Shown piece by piece: positions 1 through 6,684 of a stretch of DNA of 7,514 nucleotides. This stretch comes from DATARH01 sp035604035 (GTDB lineage: Bacteria; Pseudomonadota; Alphaproteobacteria; ATCC43930; CGMCC-115725): assembly GCA_035604035.1 (NCBI GenBank), contig DATNJF010000206.1, positions 1-7,514 of the forward strand. The letters are read 5' to 3'. The notes beneath the pieces were generated by a model. That model did no database searches, had not been told where the DNA came from, and was given only the letters and a program-made list of their open reading frames with translations. The position numbers and the translations under genes were made by a program. Positions within the stretch are counted from its first letter, which is position 1. Every line of letters starts with the position of its first letter.

Positions 1-2
1 GG

Positions 3-107
3 CTCGGCTTCGACCCGTTCGGCGCCGCCGAAGATACCAGGTTTCCGGTGACGATCGGCGATTTCATCAAGTTCTACGAGGCCGCGGCAAAGCATGTCGG
101 AGCGTGA
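3..107 (+). CDS. Partial CDS, probable acyl carrier protein C-terminus
   Basis: Only the last 34 codons and the TGA stop are in the window; the 5' end is cut off. The readable tail begins LGFDPFGAAEDTRF and continues PVTIGDFIKFYEAA. A C-terminal acidic and hydrophobic stretch followed by a 'TIGDFIKFYE' helix is what the third and fourth helices of phosphopantetheine-binding acyl carrier proteins look like. The serine attachment site would lie upstream and cannot be seen. The reading frame overlaps the start of the following AMP-dependent ligase by 14 bases, so the two are likely translationally coupled. A ligase next to a carrier protein is a common pairing, in which the ligase loads the carrier. 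The ACP identity is inferred from the short tail and the neighbour; it could be another small protein. Confidence 0.5.
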   Translation, partial: LGFDPFGAAEDTRFPVTIGDFIKFYEAAAKHVGA

Positions 108-1464
108 GGCAAACTCGCTTTGGGAAAGGCTGAGCGAGGCAGGCTCGCTATCCAACCGCTGGCTCCATGGGGCCGAGGCGAGCGTAAACCTTGCGGAGCT
201 ATCGCGGGGATCGTGCCTTGCCGCACCGCTCGACGAGTTGCGCGGCGCTTCGGTGTTGGTGCTGACAAAACATCAGCTGCCGTCGGCTCTGGCGCTGATC
301 GAGCTGGATGGGGTTGCGCGCCGCGTCGTTGTTTGCCCGCTGGATCTGCAGCCCGAGCACCTACCGTCGATCATGGAGACCGCCAAGATCGACACGGTCG
401 TCGGCGATCGCTGTCTCGGCGTCAGCCGCTTTGTGCCGTGCTCAACGCAGATCACCCCCGCGCATCGCGTTCGCCGCTGCTGCCAACGCACCGAATGGGT
501 GCTGATGACCTCGGGCACCACCGGCGTTCCGAAGCTGGTCGCGCATACCCTGTGCAGCCTCTCTACCGCGATGACTGGACGCGATCCCCTCGGCGCTGGC
601 GCGGTGTGGAGCACGTTTTATGACATGCGTCGCTATGGCGGCCTGCAGATCTTTCTACGGGCGATGCTCGGCGGTGGCTCGATGGTGCTGTCGAGCGCCG
701 AGGAGCCGGTCGGCGATTTCCTCACCCGGGCTGGCCGGCACGGCGTCACCCATATTTCCGGCACGCCATCGCATTGGCGACGCACGCTGATGAGCTCTCA
801 CGCCGACAAGATGGCGCCGCGCTACATGCGGATGTCTGGCGAGATCGCCGACCAGGCGGTCCTCGACCATCTCCGGTCGGCGTTTCCCGACGCCGACATC
901 GCGCACGCCTTCGCCTCGACCGAAGCGGGAGTGGCCTTCGCCGTCGGCGACGGATTGGCCGGGTTTCCGGCCGAGTATCTCGGCCGGCGCGGCGCTGTCG
1001 ATCTGCGCGTTGTCGATGGCTCGTTGCGGATCAAGTCGGGCGGCAACGCGCTCGGCTATCTCGGCGACGACGCGCCAGCGCTGCTCGACGCCGAGGGATT
1101 TGTCGACACCGGCGACATGGTCGAGCCGCGCGACGGCCGCTACTTCTTTGTCGGCCGGCGCGGCGGAGTCATCAATATCGGCGGTCAAAAAGTTCATCCC
1201 GAGGAGGTCGAGGCGGCGATCAACAGCCACCCGGGCGTGCGCATGTCGCTCGTCAAGGCGCGGCACAACCCGATTACCGGCGCCATCGTCGTCGCCGAGG
1301 TGGTGGTCAAGTCCCCCTCTGAAGCGCCCGAGATGGAAGCGTTGAAGGGCGAAATCCTGGAGCAGTGCCGTACAGCGCTGGCGCGGCACAAAGTACCGGC
1401 GACGATCCGGTTCGTACCGGCGATCGAGGTTGGCGCGTCGGGCAAGATCGCGCGCCATGCGTAA
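94..1464 (+). CDS. AMP-forming acyl ligase (acyl-CoA/acyl-ACP synthetase family)
   Basis: A 456-residue member of the ANL superfamily, which activates a carboxylic acid as an acyl-AMP and transfers it to CoA or a carrier-protein thiol. Visible core motifs, in order: P-loop LMTSGTTGVPK (about 137-147), A5 AFASTEAG (272-279), A7 GFVDTGD (335-341), A8 hinge region VGRRGGVINIGGQKVHPEEVE spread over 353-373, and A10 GASGKIAR (447-454) with the catalytic Lys451. It is shorter than typical 500-560 residue acyl-CoA synthetases, mainly in the N-terminal part. The ATG at 94 is chosen because GAGG lies 12 bases upstream and the overlap with the preceding frame suggests coupling. The 3' end overlaps the SDR gene by 8 bases. 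The substrate cannot be read from the sequence; medium-chain fatty acids or aryl acids are both possible, and the likely acceptor is the adjacent carrier protein. Confidence 0.9.
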   Translation: MSEREANSLWERLSEAGSLSNRWLHGAEASVNLAELSRGSCLAAPLDELRGASVLVLTKHQLPSALALIELDGVARRVVVCPLDLQPEHLPSIMETAKIDTVVGDRCLGVSRFVPCSTQITPAHRVRRCCQRTEWVLMTSGTTGVPKLVAHTLCSLSTAMTGRDPLGAGAVWSTFYDMRRYGGLQIFLRAMLGGGSMVLSSAEEPVGDFLTRAGRHGVTHISGTPSHWRRTLMSSHADKMAPRYMRMSGEIADQAVLDHLRSAFPDADIAHAFASTEAGVAFAVGDGLAGFPAEYLGRRGAVDLRVVDGSLRIKSGGNALGYLGDDAPALLDAEGFVDTGDMVEPRDGRYFFVGRRGGVINIGGQKVHPEEVEAAINSHPGVRMSLVKARHNPITGAIVVAEVVVKSPSEAPEMEALKGEILEQCRTALARHKVPATIRFVPAIEVGASGKIARHA

Positions 1465-2188
1465 TGTCATCGTGACCGGCGGCAGCCGCGGCCTCGGCCT
1501 CGGCATCGTGCTGCGGCTGCGCGAATCCGGCTATCGCGCGATCGCCGTCGCCCGCAAGGCGAGCGACGAATTCTCCACGGCGCAAAAGGACGGCGGCCCG
1601 CTGCCGTTCTGGCCGTGCGACCTCGCCGATATCGATGGGTTAAGTGGCCTGGTCAAAGCGATCCGCGCCGATGTCGGGCCGATTTACGGCCTGGTCAACA
1701 ATGCCGGGATCGGCACCAGCGGCATCCTCGCCAATATGCGCACGCGCGATGTCGAACGGCTGGTACGGCTCAACACGGTGTCGCCAATGTTGCTGACCAA
1801 GCACGTCGTGCGGGCGATGATGGCCGACGGCGCCAAGAGCACTGGCGGCCGCATCGTCAACATCTCGTCGATCGTTGCCAGCACCGGGTTCAGCGGGCTT
1901 TCCGTCTACGCCGCGACCAAGGCCTCGCTCATCGGCTTTACCAAGTCGCTGGCGCGCGAGCTCGGGCCGCTGGGCATTACCGTCAACGCGGTGGCGCCGG
2001 GCTTTGTCGACACCGCGATGACCGAGGACATGGGCCACGCCGACCGCGAGCGGGTGCGCCGCCGCAGCCCGCTCGGCCGTCTCGCCGGGATCGGCGATGT
2101 CGCCAACGCGGTCGAATTCCTGATGAGCGACAAGGCGGGCAACGTCACCGGAACGGTACTGACGGTCGACGCCGGCAGCACCGCCTAG
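1457..2188 (+). CDS. FabG-like short-chain dehydrogenase/reductase (3-oxoacyl-ACP reductase type)
   Basis: A 243-residue classical SDR. Family hallmarks are all present: the nucleotide-binding TGGSRGLG (7-14), NNAG (81-84), Asn106, Ser138 in NISS, and YAATK with Tyr151 and Lys155, giving the full Asn-Ser-Tyr-Lys tetrad. PG (181-182) and the C-terminal GTVLTVDAG (232-240) are typical of FabG homologues. The expected reaction is NAD(P)H-dependent reduction of a 3-oxoacyl thioester or another ketone; Arg11 and Arg33 would fit NADPH preference. A longer frame opens at 1430, but the ATG at 1457 places the dinucleotide motif at the usual distance from the N-terminus. No clear Shine-Dalgarno precedes it, so translation is probably coupled to the upstream ligase, whose last 8 bases it overlaps. 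Together with the ligase and carrier it suggests reduction of a carrier-bound acyl chain. Confidence 0.92.
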   Translation: MRNVIVTGGSRGLGLGIVLRLRESGYRAIAVARKASDEFSTAQKDGGPLPFWPCDLADIDGLSGLVKAIRADVGPIYGLVNNAGIGTSGILANMRTRDVERLVRLNTVSPMLLTKHVVRAMMADGAKSTGGRIVNISSIVASTGFSGLSVYAATKASLIGFTKSLARELGPLGITVNAVAPGFVDTAMTEDMGHADRERVRRRSPLGRLAGIGDVANAVEFLMSDKAGNVTGTVLTVDAGSTA

Positions 2189-3987
2189 AGCCGTATCTTC
2201 CCGGCCTCGATCTTCAGGCGCAGCTCGATATCCAGCGAGACATAGGCGCCCTGTCGGCGGTCATCGCAATAGAGGGCGTCGCTCGTCGCGGCCGGATCGA
2301 ACCCTTCCGCGGCAAGCTGCTGCTTTTGCGGTTTGAAGGTGCCGGTTAGCGCGATCCCATCGCGCAGCCGCAGGAACACCGGCCGCGCGTAATCCGGCAG
2401 GCGATCAACGAGGTGCCGATGCAGCTGCGCGAGATCGAACCCGTCGCCCGGAACGATCGCCGCCATGCCGGCGCGACCCTCGGCGCCGGGGACAGCGACC
2501 CCGTAGACCGCGACCTCGGCGACGCCAGGGCAGGCGGCGATAACCTCCTCGACCTCGCCGGTGGAAACATTCTCGCCCTTCCAGCGGAACGTGTCGCCGA
2601 CGCGGTCGACAAAATAGAAAAACCCGGCGCGGTCGCGGCGCATCAGATCGCCGGTGCGGTACCACGCATCGCCCTCGGTGAAGACATTGCGCAGCACCTT
2701 CTTCGCCGAGGCCTCGGCGTCGGTGTAGCCCTCGAAGCGGCCGACGCCGGCAGCGATCTTGCCAATCGCTTCGCCCGGTTCGTCCGGAGCGCAGCGGACG
2801 CAGAACCCGTCGGGCCCGCGCGCCGGCGCTCCGGTGTCGACATCGAACTTGACCAGCGCCACCGGAAAGCGGTGCGCGAGGTAGGACGGAATGCGGCCGA
2901 TCGCTCCAGGTTTCCCTTCCGCGTTGTAGAGCGAGAAGCTGCCCTCGGTTGCGGCGTAGAACTCGAGTATTTGCGGAATGCCGAAGCGGCTCTGAAACGC
3001 TTCCCAGACATCGCGGCGCAACCCGTTGCCGCAGGCGAGCCGCAGCCTGTGCGCCTGTTCGCGCGGGTGCGGCGGCGCCGCGACGAGGTAGCGGCAAAGC
3101 TCGCCGATATACTGGAACAAGGTGCAGTCCCGGTCGGCGACATCGTCCCAGAAGCGGCTCGCCGAAAATCGCTCGCGGATGAAGACGGACGCGCCGGCGA
3201 CGAGCGGGGCGCCGATCGCCACCACGCCGCCGATGCTGTGATACATCGGCAGGCAGCAATACATCCGGTCACTCGGTACGATTTCCATCATCCCGGCGAA
3301 CCAACGAGTCCATTGCATCAGCCGCCGGTGGCTGACTGCGGCCGCCTTGGGCAAACCCGTGGTGCCCGAGGTGTAGATGTACAGCGCGCGGTCGTCGAGA
3401 GTGGGCGGCGAATAGGCCGCATCATCGAGCTCACCGGGTTCCGCGAGCGCGCTTTCGATGCGCGGGAAGCCGTGTCCGTCGGCGCCATGCGTCCAAATCC
3501 GCACGTCCTGAGCTAGGTCAGGCTGGATCGCGGCGACGGCGTCGATCAAGGGTCCGCCGACGATGATGTGCTTGGGGCTTACGGTCTCGAACGAGTGCCG
3601 CAGCGCGGCGCCGACAAGATTGGTGTTGACCAGCGCGACGACCCCGCCGACGCGGACGATCCCCAGCCAGATAGCGAGATATTGCGGACAGTTTAGCATC
3701 ATCAACGCGACGACGTCGCCTTTGCCGACGCCGTGGTTCAGCGCCCAGCTGGCGTAGCACTTGGACAGCGCGGCGAGGTCACGGTAGCTGAAGGTTTCCA
3801 TCTCCGAGAGCAGCGCCGGCAGCGAGCCGAACCGCTCCGCGACCGCATCGATCACGAACGGCAGGGTCAGCGCCGGGTCGCGGCCGATCGGCGCGGTCAT
3901 CTCCAGCGCCCGCTGCCAGGCTTTCGCCGCAGAACCTGCCGCGCCCTCGGTGGGCCGCGCCGCTTTCACCCGATCGATCATCGCCAT
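2185..3987 (-). CDS. Long-chain acyl-CoA synthetase, FATP/FadD6 type
   Basis: A 600-residue AMP-dependent synthetase of the fatty-acid-transport-protein (SLC27/FadD6) branch, which converts long or very long fatty acids to acyl-CoA at the inner membrane. Motifs, numbered from the chosen ATG: YIYTSGTTGLPKAA (203-216), the branch-typical FQYIGELCRYL (291-301), LEFYAATEG (341-349), GYTDAEAS (420-427), WYRTGDLMR (442-450), the FATP signature beginning DRVGDTFRWKGEN (461-473), and LTGTFK (548-553) with the catalytic lysine. It ends AGKIRL, as many relatives do. The ATG at 3987 starts MAMIDRV and has AAGGA about 19 bases upstream; ATG 3981 is close behind. A TTG at 4035 would add 16 residues that do not look conserved. 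It is transcribed toward the SDR gene and shares its stop region. It belongs to a different branch from the shorter ligase at the left, so the two are not recent duplicates. Confidence 0.93.
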   Translation of the reverse strand: MAMIDRVKAARPTEGAAGSAAKAWQRALEMTAPIGRDPALTLPFVIDAVAERFGSLPALLSEMETFSYRDLAALSKCYASWALNHGVGKGDVVALMMLNCPQYLAIWLGIVRVGGVVALVNTNLVGAALRHSFETVSPKHIIVGGPLIDAVAAIQPDLAQDVRIWTHGADGHGFPRIESALAEPGELDDAAYSPPTLDDRALYIYTSGTTGLPKAAAVSHRRLMQWTRWFAGMMEIVPSDRMYCCLPMYHSIGGVVAIGAPLVAGASVFIRERFSASRFWDDVADRDCTLFQYIGELCRYLVAAPPHPREQAHRLRLACGNGLRRDVWEAFQSRFGIPQILEFYAATEGSFSLYNAEGKPGAIGRIPSYLAHRFPVALVKFDVDTGAPARGPDGFCVRCAPDEPGEAIGKIAAGVGRFEGYTDAEASAKKVLRNVFTEGDAWYRTGDLMRRDRAGFFYFVDRVGDTFRWKGENVSTGEVEEVIAACPGVAEVAVYGVAVPGAEGRAGMAAIVPGDGFDLAQLHRHLVDRLPDYARPVFLRLRDGIALTGTFKPQKQQLAAEGFDPAATSDALYCDDRRQGAYVSLDIELRLKIEAGKIRL

Positions 3988-4055
3988 GGGCAAAGCATCG
4001 CGGCAATCCTTCGAGAAGTCGTTAACTCGGCCCAATTACCGCAGATCGTCATGAG

Positions 4056-4071
4056 ATCCCCGGGTGGGGAT
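4056..4071. repeat. Short inverted repeat (6-bp stem)
   Basis: ATCCCC (4056-4061) and GGGGAT (4066-4071) form a perfect 6-bp stem around the loop GGGT. It directly abuts the longer hairpin at 4071-4100, so the two would form tandem stem-loops in a - strand transcript heading into the acyl-CoA synthetase gene. No T-run follows on either strand, so it is not a classical intrinsic terminator. Confidence 0.6.
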
Positions 4072-4100
4072 GACTTGTCGGGCAACTGCCCGACAAGTCA
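4071..4100. repeat. Perfect 13-bp inverted repeat, hairpin-forming
   Basis: TGACTTGTCGGGC (4071-4083) is the exact reverse complement of GCCCGACAAGTCA (4088-4100), with a 4-base loop (AACT on the + strand). On the - strand the first three bases of the element are the TGA stop of the remnant reading frame at 4098-4230, so the structure sits exactly at the end of that former gene, as a terminator would. It lacks the U-tract of a Rho-independent terminator. A terminator of the hairpin-only kind, an mRNA-stabilising 3' structure, and a dispersed palindromic repeat are all possible. It lies about 85-115 bases upstream of the acyl-CoA synthetase ATG. Confidence 0.75.
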
Positions 4101-4230
4101 ATTCAGCCTCAGTTCGGTAATGTGCCGCGGGTCTTGCTTCAATTCGCCCCTCTCGACCTTCTTGACGATGTCCACGAGGCGCTCGTTGGCGGCGGCGCGA
4201 ATGCCGACCTTCTCGCCCTCGCACGATAAA
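4098..4230 (-). pseudogene. Likely 3' remnant of a lost gene
   Basis: Reading the - strand toward the TGA at 4100-4098, the last 40 or so codons have the strong G/C third-position bias of the surrounding real genes and give a credible protein end: EKVGIRAAANERL, then VDIVKKVERGELK, then ITELRLN. Further upstream in the same frame the residues become arginine-rich and uncharacteristic (RRTSRRRETVL), base composition drops sharply near 4235, and the frame closes at a TAA (4283-4281). No good start codon with a ribosome-binding site is visible; a TTG at 4262 is the only candidate for an intact 54-residue protein. The most economical reading is that the 5' part was deleted and replaced by AT-rich sequence. 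I do not recognise the family. A small intact gene using the TTG is the alternative. Confidence 0.4.
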
Positions 4231-4234
4231 ACCG

Positions 4235-4600
4235 TTTCGCGCCGTCTCGAAGTTCGTCGCAAAGGACGATCTACTTGCCGTTATTTTGGCATTTTCCGAA
4301 GGTACTTAGATCATTACCTAGGTTTCGGTTAGTGCGTTAATAGATAATATTTATCTCACGAAGAGGCAGGAGTATTGAAGGGCAAAAGGGGATTAGCCCC
4401 AACGGTTATTTTTGGGATCAAAAGTCGTGAACGATATTCGTCGAAGAAAGTAGTACCCCATTCAGGGTAGAGCCTATGTGCGTATTGCAATGTACTGACT
4501 GCAGGCGCTTATGAGCAGGCCGTTCACCACTATCTAGTGAAGTCTGCTCTCTCGATTTCGACATGCATGCAACGAGAAAATCACGAGGTTGAGCATAGCA
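4235..4600. other. AT-rich intergenic region and leader of the heme-oxygenase-like gene
   Basis: About 365 bases without a convincing gene, visibly AT-richer than everything around it. It holds a small dyad AGATAA-TAT-TTATCT at 4342-4356, a GGGG/CCCC mini-hairpin followed by a T-rich patch near 4390-4415 that is too weak to call a terminator, and the nested dyad at 4513-4549. It must contain the promoter of the downstream gene, but no -35/-10 pair stands out enough to report. Short frames here lack coding-like codon use. Confidence 0.6.
4513..4549. promoter_or_regulatory. Nested inverted repeat upstream of the heme-oxygenase-like gene
   Basis: The outer arms GAGCAG (4513-4518) and CTGCTC (4544-4549) are perfect complements, and the inner arms TTCAC (4523-4527) and GTGAA (4537-4541) are perfect complements, with a 4- versus 2-base internal loop. 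An overlapping alternative pairing, CACTA-TC-TAGTG, lies at 4528-4539. The element ends about 50 bases before the ATG at 4601. Its position fits an operator or a 5' leader structure, but the role is inferred from position and symmetry only. Confidence 0.35.
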
Positions 4601-5290
4601 ATGCCCAAGTACGATAACGTTATTACTACGATCTGCGCGCTGTCGTGGGACCGCCTCAGCAACGACGAGGTCCTCCAGGTCGCCAAGGCCTATTACTACT
4701 TCTCCATCCAGTTCCGCGAGAACCTCGAGATCGCCTGCCAGCTTCGCCCGGGCGATTCCAAGCTCGCCGCGCTGCGCCTGGGTGAATGCAATACCGACAA
4801 TCTGTCACCCTGGCCGAACGTCGCCCTTGCCGGCGAAAAGCTCGACCACGACGAATTTATGCGCCGGCTCCTCGCGCTGCAGCCCGTGCCCGATGAAGAG
4901 TCCCTCGAAGCGCTCGGCGCGAATTATCTGAGCCAGGTGCGCGCGGTCGACGACCATGCGCGCGCGTGCAGCATCGCCAGCTATGAGGATGGCGGGCTCT
5001 CCCTTGTTTTTTCATCGATGCTGCGGGCGCCGCATTGGCAGGGCGAGGGACAGCGCGCCTTCCGGCACTTCCTCGAACAGCACATTCTGTTCGATAGCGA
5101 GGACGGCGCCGGCCATGGCAGCCTGAGCCGCCACCTGGTGCCCGACGATGCGATCCTGCCGCTTTGGTCGGCCTTCGCCACACTGTTGGTGCTAGCGGTG
5201 CCGTGCCTCGCACAAAGCGCGGCTAGTCCAGCCGCCCAGCCGGAAGCTTGGTCGAGCTCGATACGGCCAGCGGCGGCTGTTTCGGCGTAG
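4601..5290 (+). CDS. Heme-oxygenase-like (HDO-type) putative diiron redox protein
   Basis: A 229-residue protein, predicted largely helical, with no signal peptide at its start. Features match the heme-oxygenase-like fold of iron-containing redox enzymes (relatives include CADD, UndA, BesC and the central domain of SznF). Candidate metal ligands appear in the expected order: Glu62 in LRLGECNTDN, His83 in LDHDEFMRRLL, Glu129 in SYEDGG, then His161, Asp165 and His172 in the segment from HILFD to GHG. This resembles the family pattern of one Glu and His, a second Glu, then H-x3-D-x(n)-H. The ATG at 4601 is preferred over the TTG at 4589, because ACGAGG at 4583-4588 is 12 bases from the ATG but directly abuts the TTG. 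The last 30 residues are low-complexity Ala/Ser/Pro-rich. The next gene on this strand starts 115 bases downstream. The substrate is unknown; known relatives oxidise amino acids, fatty acids or N-hydroxylated arginine. Fold assignment is from memory of motifs, not a search. Confidence 0.75.
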   Translation: MPKYDNVITTICALSWDRLSNDEVLQVAKAYYYFSIQFRENLEIACQLRPGDSKLAALRLGECNTDNLSPWPNVALAGEKLDHDEFMRRLLALQPVPDEESLEALGANYLSQVRAVDDHARACSIASYEDGGLSLVFSSMLRAPHWQGEGQRAFRHFLEQHILFDSEDGAGHGSLSRHLVPDDAILPLWSAFATLLVLAVPCLAQSAASPAAQPEAWSSSIRPAAAVSA

Positions 5291-5390
5291 GACTTCAAAC
5301 CCGGCGATATCCAGGAAACAAGAAATTTACTTGGCTGAGGGAAGGATGCACGGCGAGCACCACAGGTTCTGGGGCGGTGTCCACTGAATT

Positions 5391-5396
5391 GAAGGG
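5391..5396 (+). promoter_or_regulatory. Ribosome-binding site supporting the GTG start of the sulfhydrylase
   Basis: GAAGGG lies 9 bases before the GTG at 5406. This spacing, and the fact that the conserved N-terminal motif (ETLAIHGGY) follows at once, decide the unusual GTG start. The 115-base gap before the start (5291-5405) was read for a SAM-type riboswitch and none was convincing. Confidence 0.6.
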
Positions 5397-5405
5397 TTCG
5401 GTCAG

Positions 5406-6683
5406 GTGCGAAACGAAACGCTGGCCATTCACGGCGGTTATGACGGCGATCCCGCGACGAAGGCCGTCGCGGTGCCGATCTACCAAACCGCTGCCTACGA
5501 GTTCGACAGTGCAGAGCACGGCGCCGCGCTGTTCAATCTCGAGGTCCCGGGGTTCCGCTACACTCGGATCAACAACCCGACCGTCGATGTGCTCGACCGC
5601 CGCGTCGCCCTGCTGGAAGGCGGCGTGGGCGCGCTGTGTGTCGCTTCGGGCCAAGCGGCGCTGCATTACGCGCTTCTCAACCTGACGCAGTCGGGCAGCA
5701 ATATCGTCACGGTGCCCCAGCTCTACGGCACAACTCACACACTTTTCTCGCATCTGCTGCCCGGCTTCGGCATCGACGTCTGTTTCGCCGCCTCGGACCA
5801 CCCCGCCGATATCGAGGCGCTGATCGACGTCAACACTTGCGGCGTTTTTTGCGAGAGCGTCGGCAACCCCGCCGGCAATATCTGCGATATCGAGGCGCTG
5901 GCCGAAGTCGCGCATGCCAGCGGGTTGCCTCTGGTCGTCGACAACACCGTGGCGACGCCGATCCTGCTGCGCCCGATCGACTACGGCGCCGACATTGTCG
6001 TCCATTCGCTGACCAAGTTCATGGGCGGACACGGCACGACCCTAGGCGGCGCCATCGTCGACAGCGGCAAATTCCCGTGGATGCAGCACGCCGAGCGCTT
6101 TCGCCAATTCTGCGAGCCCGACGAATCTTATCACGGTCTCGTCTACGCCGACCATTTCGGCCCCAGCGCCTATATCGCGCGCTGCCGCAGCTTCTATCAG
6201 CGCACCACCGGCGCGGTGCTGTCACCGTTGAGCGCGTTCCTGCTGCTGCAGGGCATCGAGACCGTGGCGCTGCGGGTCGAGCGCCACGTCGAGAATGCGC
6301 GCCGCGTCGCGCAATTCCTGCGCGACGACCCACGGGTCGCGTGGGTCAACTACGCCGGCTTCGCCGACAACCCCTATCACCGCCTCGCCGAGAAATATTT
6401 GGGAGGCCGCGCCTGTTCGCTGCTGACCTTCGGCGTCGCCGGCGGCTATCAGGGTGGAACCCGGTTCTACGATGCGTTGAAGCTGGTCAAGCGCTTGGTC
6501 AATCTCGGCGATGCCAAGTCACTGGCCTGTCACCCGGCCTCGACGACGCACCGCCAAATGCCGGCGGCCGACCAGAAAAAGGCCGGCGTCACCCCCGAAA
6601 TGATCCGCCTCAGCGTGGGCATCGAGCATATCGACGATATCGTCGCCGATCTCGATCAGGCGCTCGCGCGAGCGGCAGGATAA
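5406..6683 (+). CDS. metY: O-acetyl/O-succinylhomoserine sulfhydrylase (PLP-dependent, Cys/Met metabolism family)
   Basis: A 425-residue cytoplasmic PLP enzyme of the cystathionine gamma-synthase-like family. It would catalyse gamma-replacement of the acyl group of acylated homoserine by sulfide, giving homocysteine. Motifs: N-terminal ETLAIHGGY (4-12), PIYQTAAYEF (24-33), YTRINNPT (52-59) whose Tyr and Arg bind the neighbouring subunit's PLP phosphate, ASGQAAL (80-86), the PLP-stacking Tyr107 in QLYGTT, Asp179 in VVDNT contacting the pyridine nitrogen, the Schiff-base Lys204 in SLTKFMGGHG, and HPASTTHRQM (376-385) near the substrate carboxylate. Length and motifs are normal for MetY, which runs longer than cystathionine gamma-synthase. 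The start is GTG with a good ribosome-binding site. Its stop is one base before the MetA-family gene, so the two are co-transcribed. Because the partner resembles succinyltransferases, a MetZ-like preference for O-succinylhomoserine is possible; the substrate cannot be settled from sequence. Confidence 0.93.
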   Translation: MRNETLAIHGGYDGDPATKAVAVPIYQTAAYEFDSAEHGAALFNLEVPGFRYTRINNPTVDVLDRRVALLEGGVGALCVASGQAALHYALLNLTQSGSNIVTVPQLYGTTHTLFSHLLPGFGIDVCFAASDHPADIEALIDVNTCGVFCESVGNPAGNICDIEALAEVAHASGLPLVVDNTVATPILLRPIDYGADIVVHSLTKFMGGHGTTLGGAIVDSGKFPWMQHAERFRQFCEPDESYHGLVYADHFGPSAYIARCRSFYQRTTGAVLSPLSAFLLLQGIETVALRVERHVENARRVAQFLRDDPRVAWVNYAGFADNPYHRLAEKYLGGRACSLLTFGVAGGYQGGTRFYDALKLVKRLVNLGDAKSLACHPASTTHRQMPAADQKKAGVTPEMIRLSVGIEHIDDIVADLDQALARAAG

Positions 6684-6684
6684 G

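Noticed and set aside
655..1506. A 283-codon - strand open frame opposite the acyl ligase
   Set aside because: Antisense shadow of a gene with all ANL core motifs.
2413..3516. A 367-codon + strand open frame inside the acyl-CoA synthetase gene
   Set aside because: It is antisense to a gene with complete family motifs; long antisense frames are expected in GC-rich DNA, and its protein has no recognisable motif.
4390..4415. GGGG/CCCC mini-hairpin followed by a T-rich patch, as an intrinsic terminator
   Set aside because: The stem is only 4 bp, the T-run is displaced by several bases, and no + strand gene ends there.
4374..4470. Tiny + strand frame starting with TTG after GAGGCAGGAG
   Set aside because: About 31 codons, poor start, AT-rich codons and no recognisable protein; it does not look translated.
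5291..5405. Possible SAM-II or other SAM riboswitch before the sulfhydrylase gene
   Set aside because: Such elements often precede met genes in alphaproteobacteria, but I could not fit the expected pseudoknot; only a weak CAAG/CTTG stem is visible. A covariance-model search would decide.
5295..6032. A 245-codon - strand open frame over the sulfhydrylase
   Set aside because: It shadows the codon bias of the PLP enzyme on the opposite strand, with no motif or ribosome-binding site of its own.
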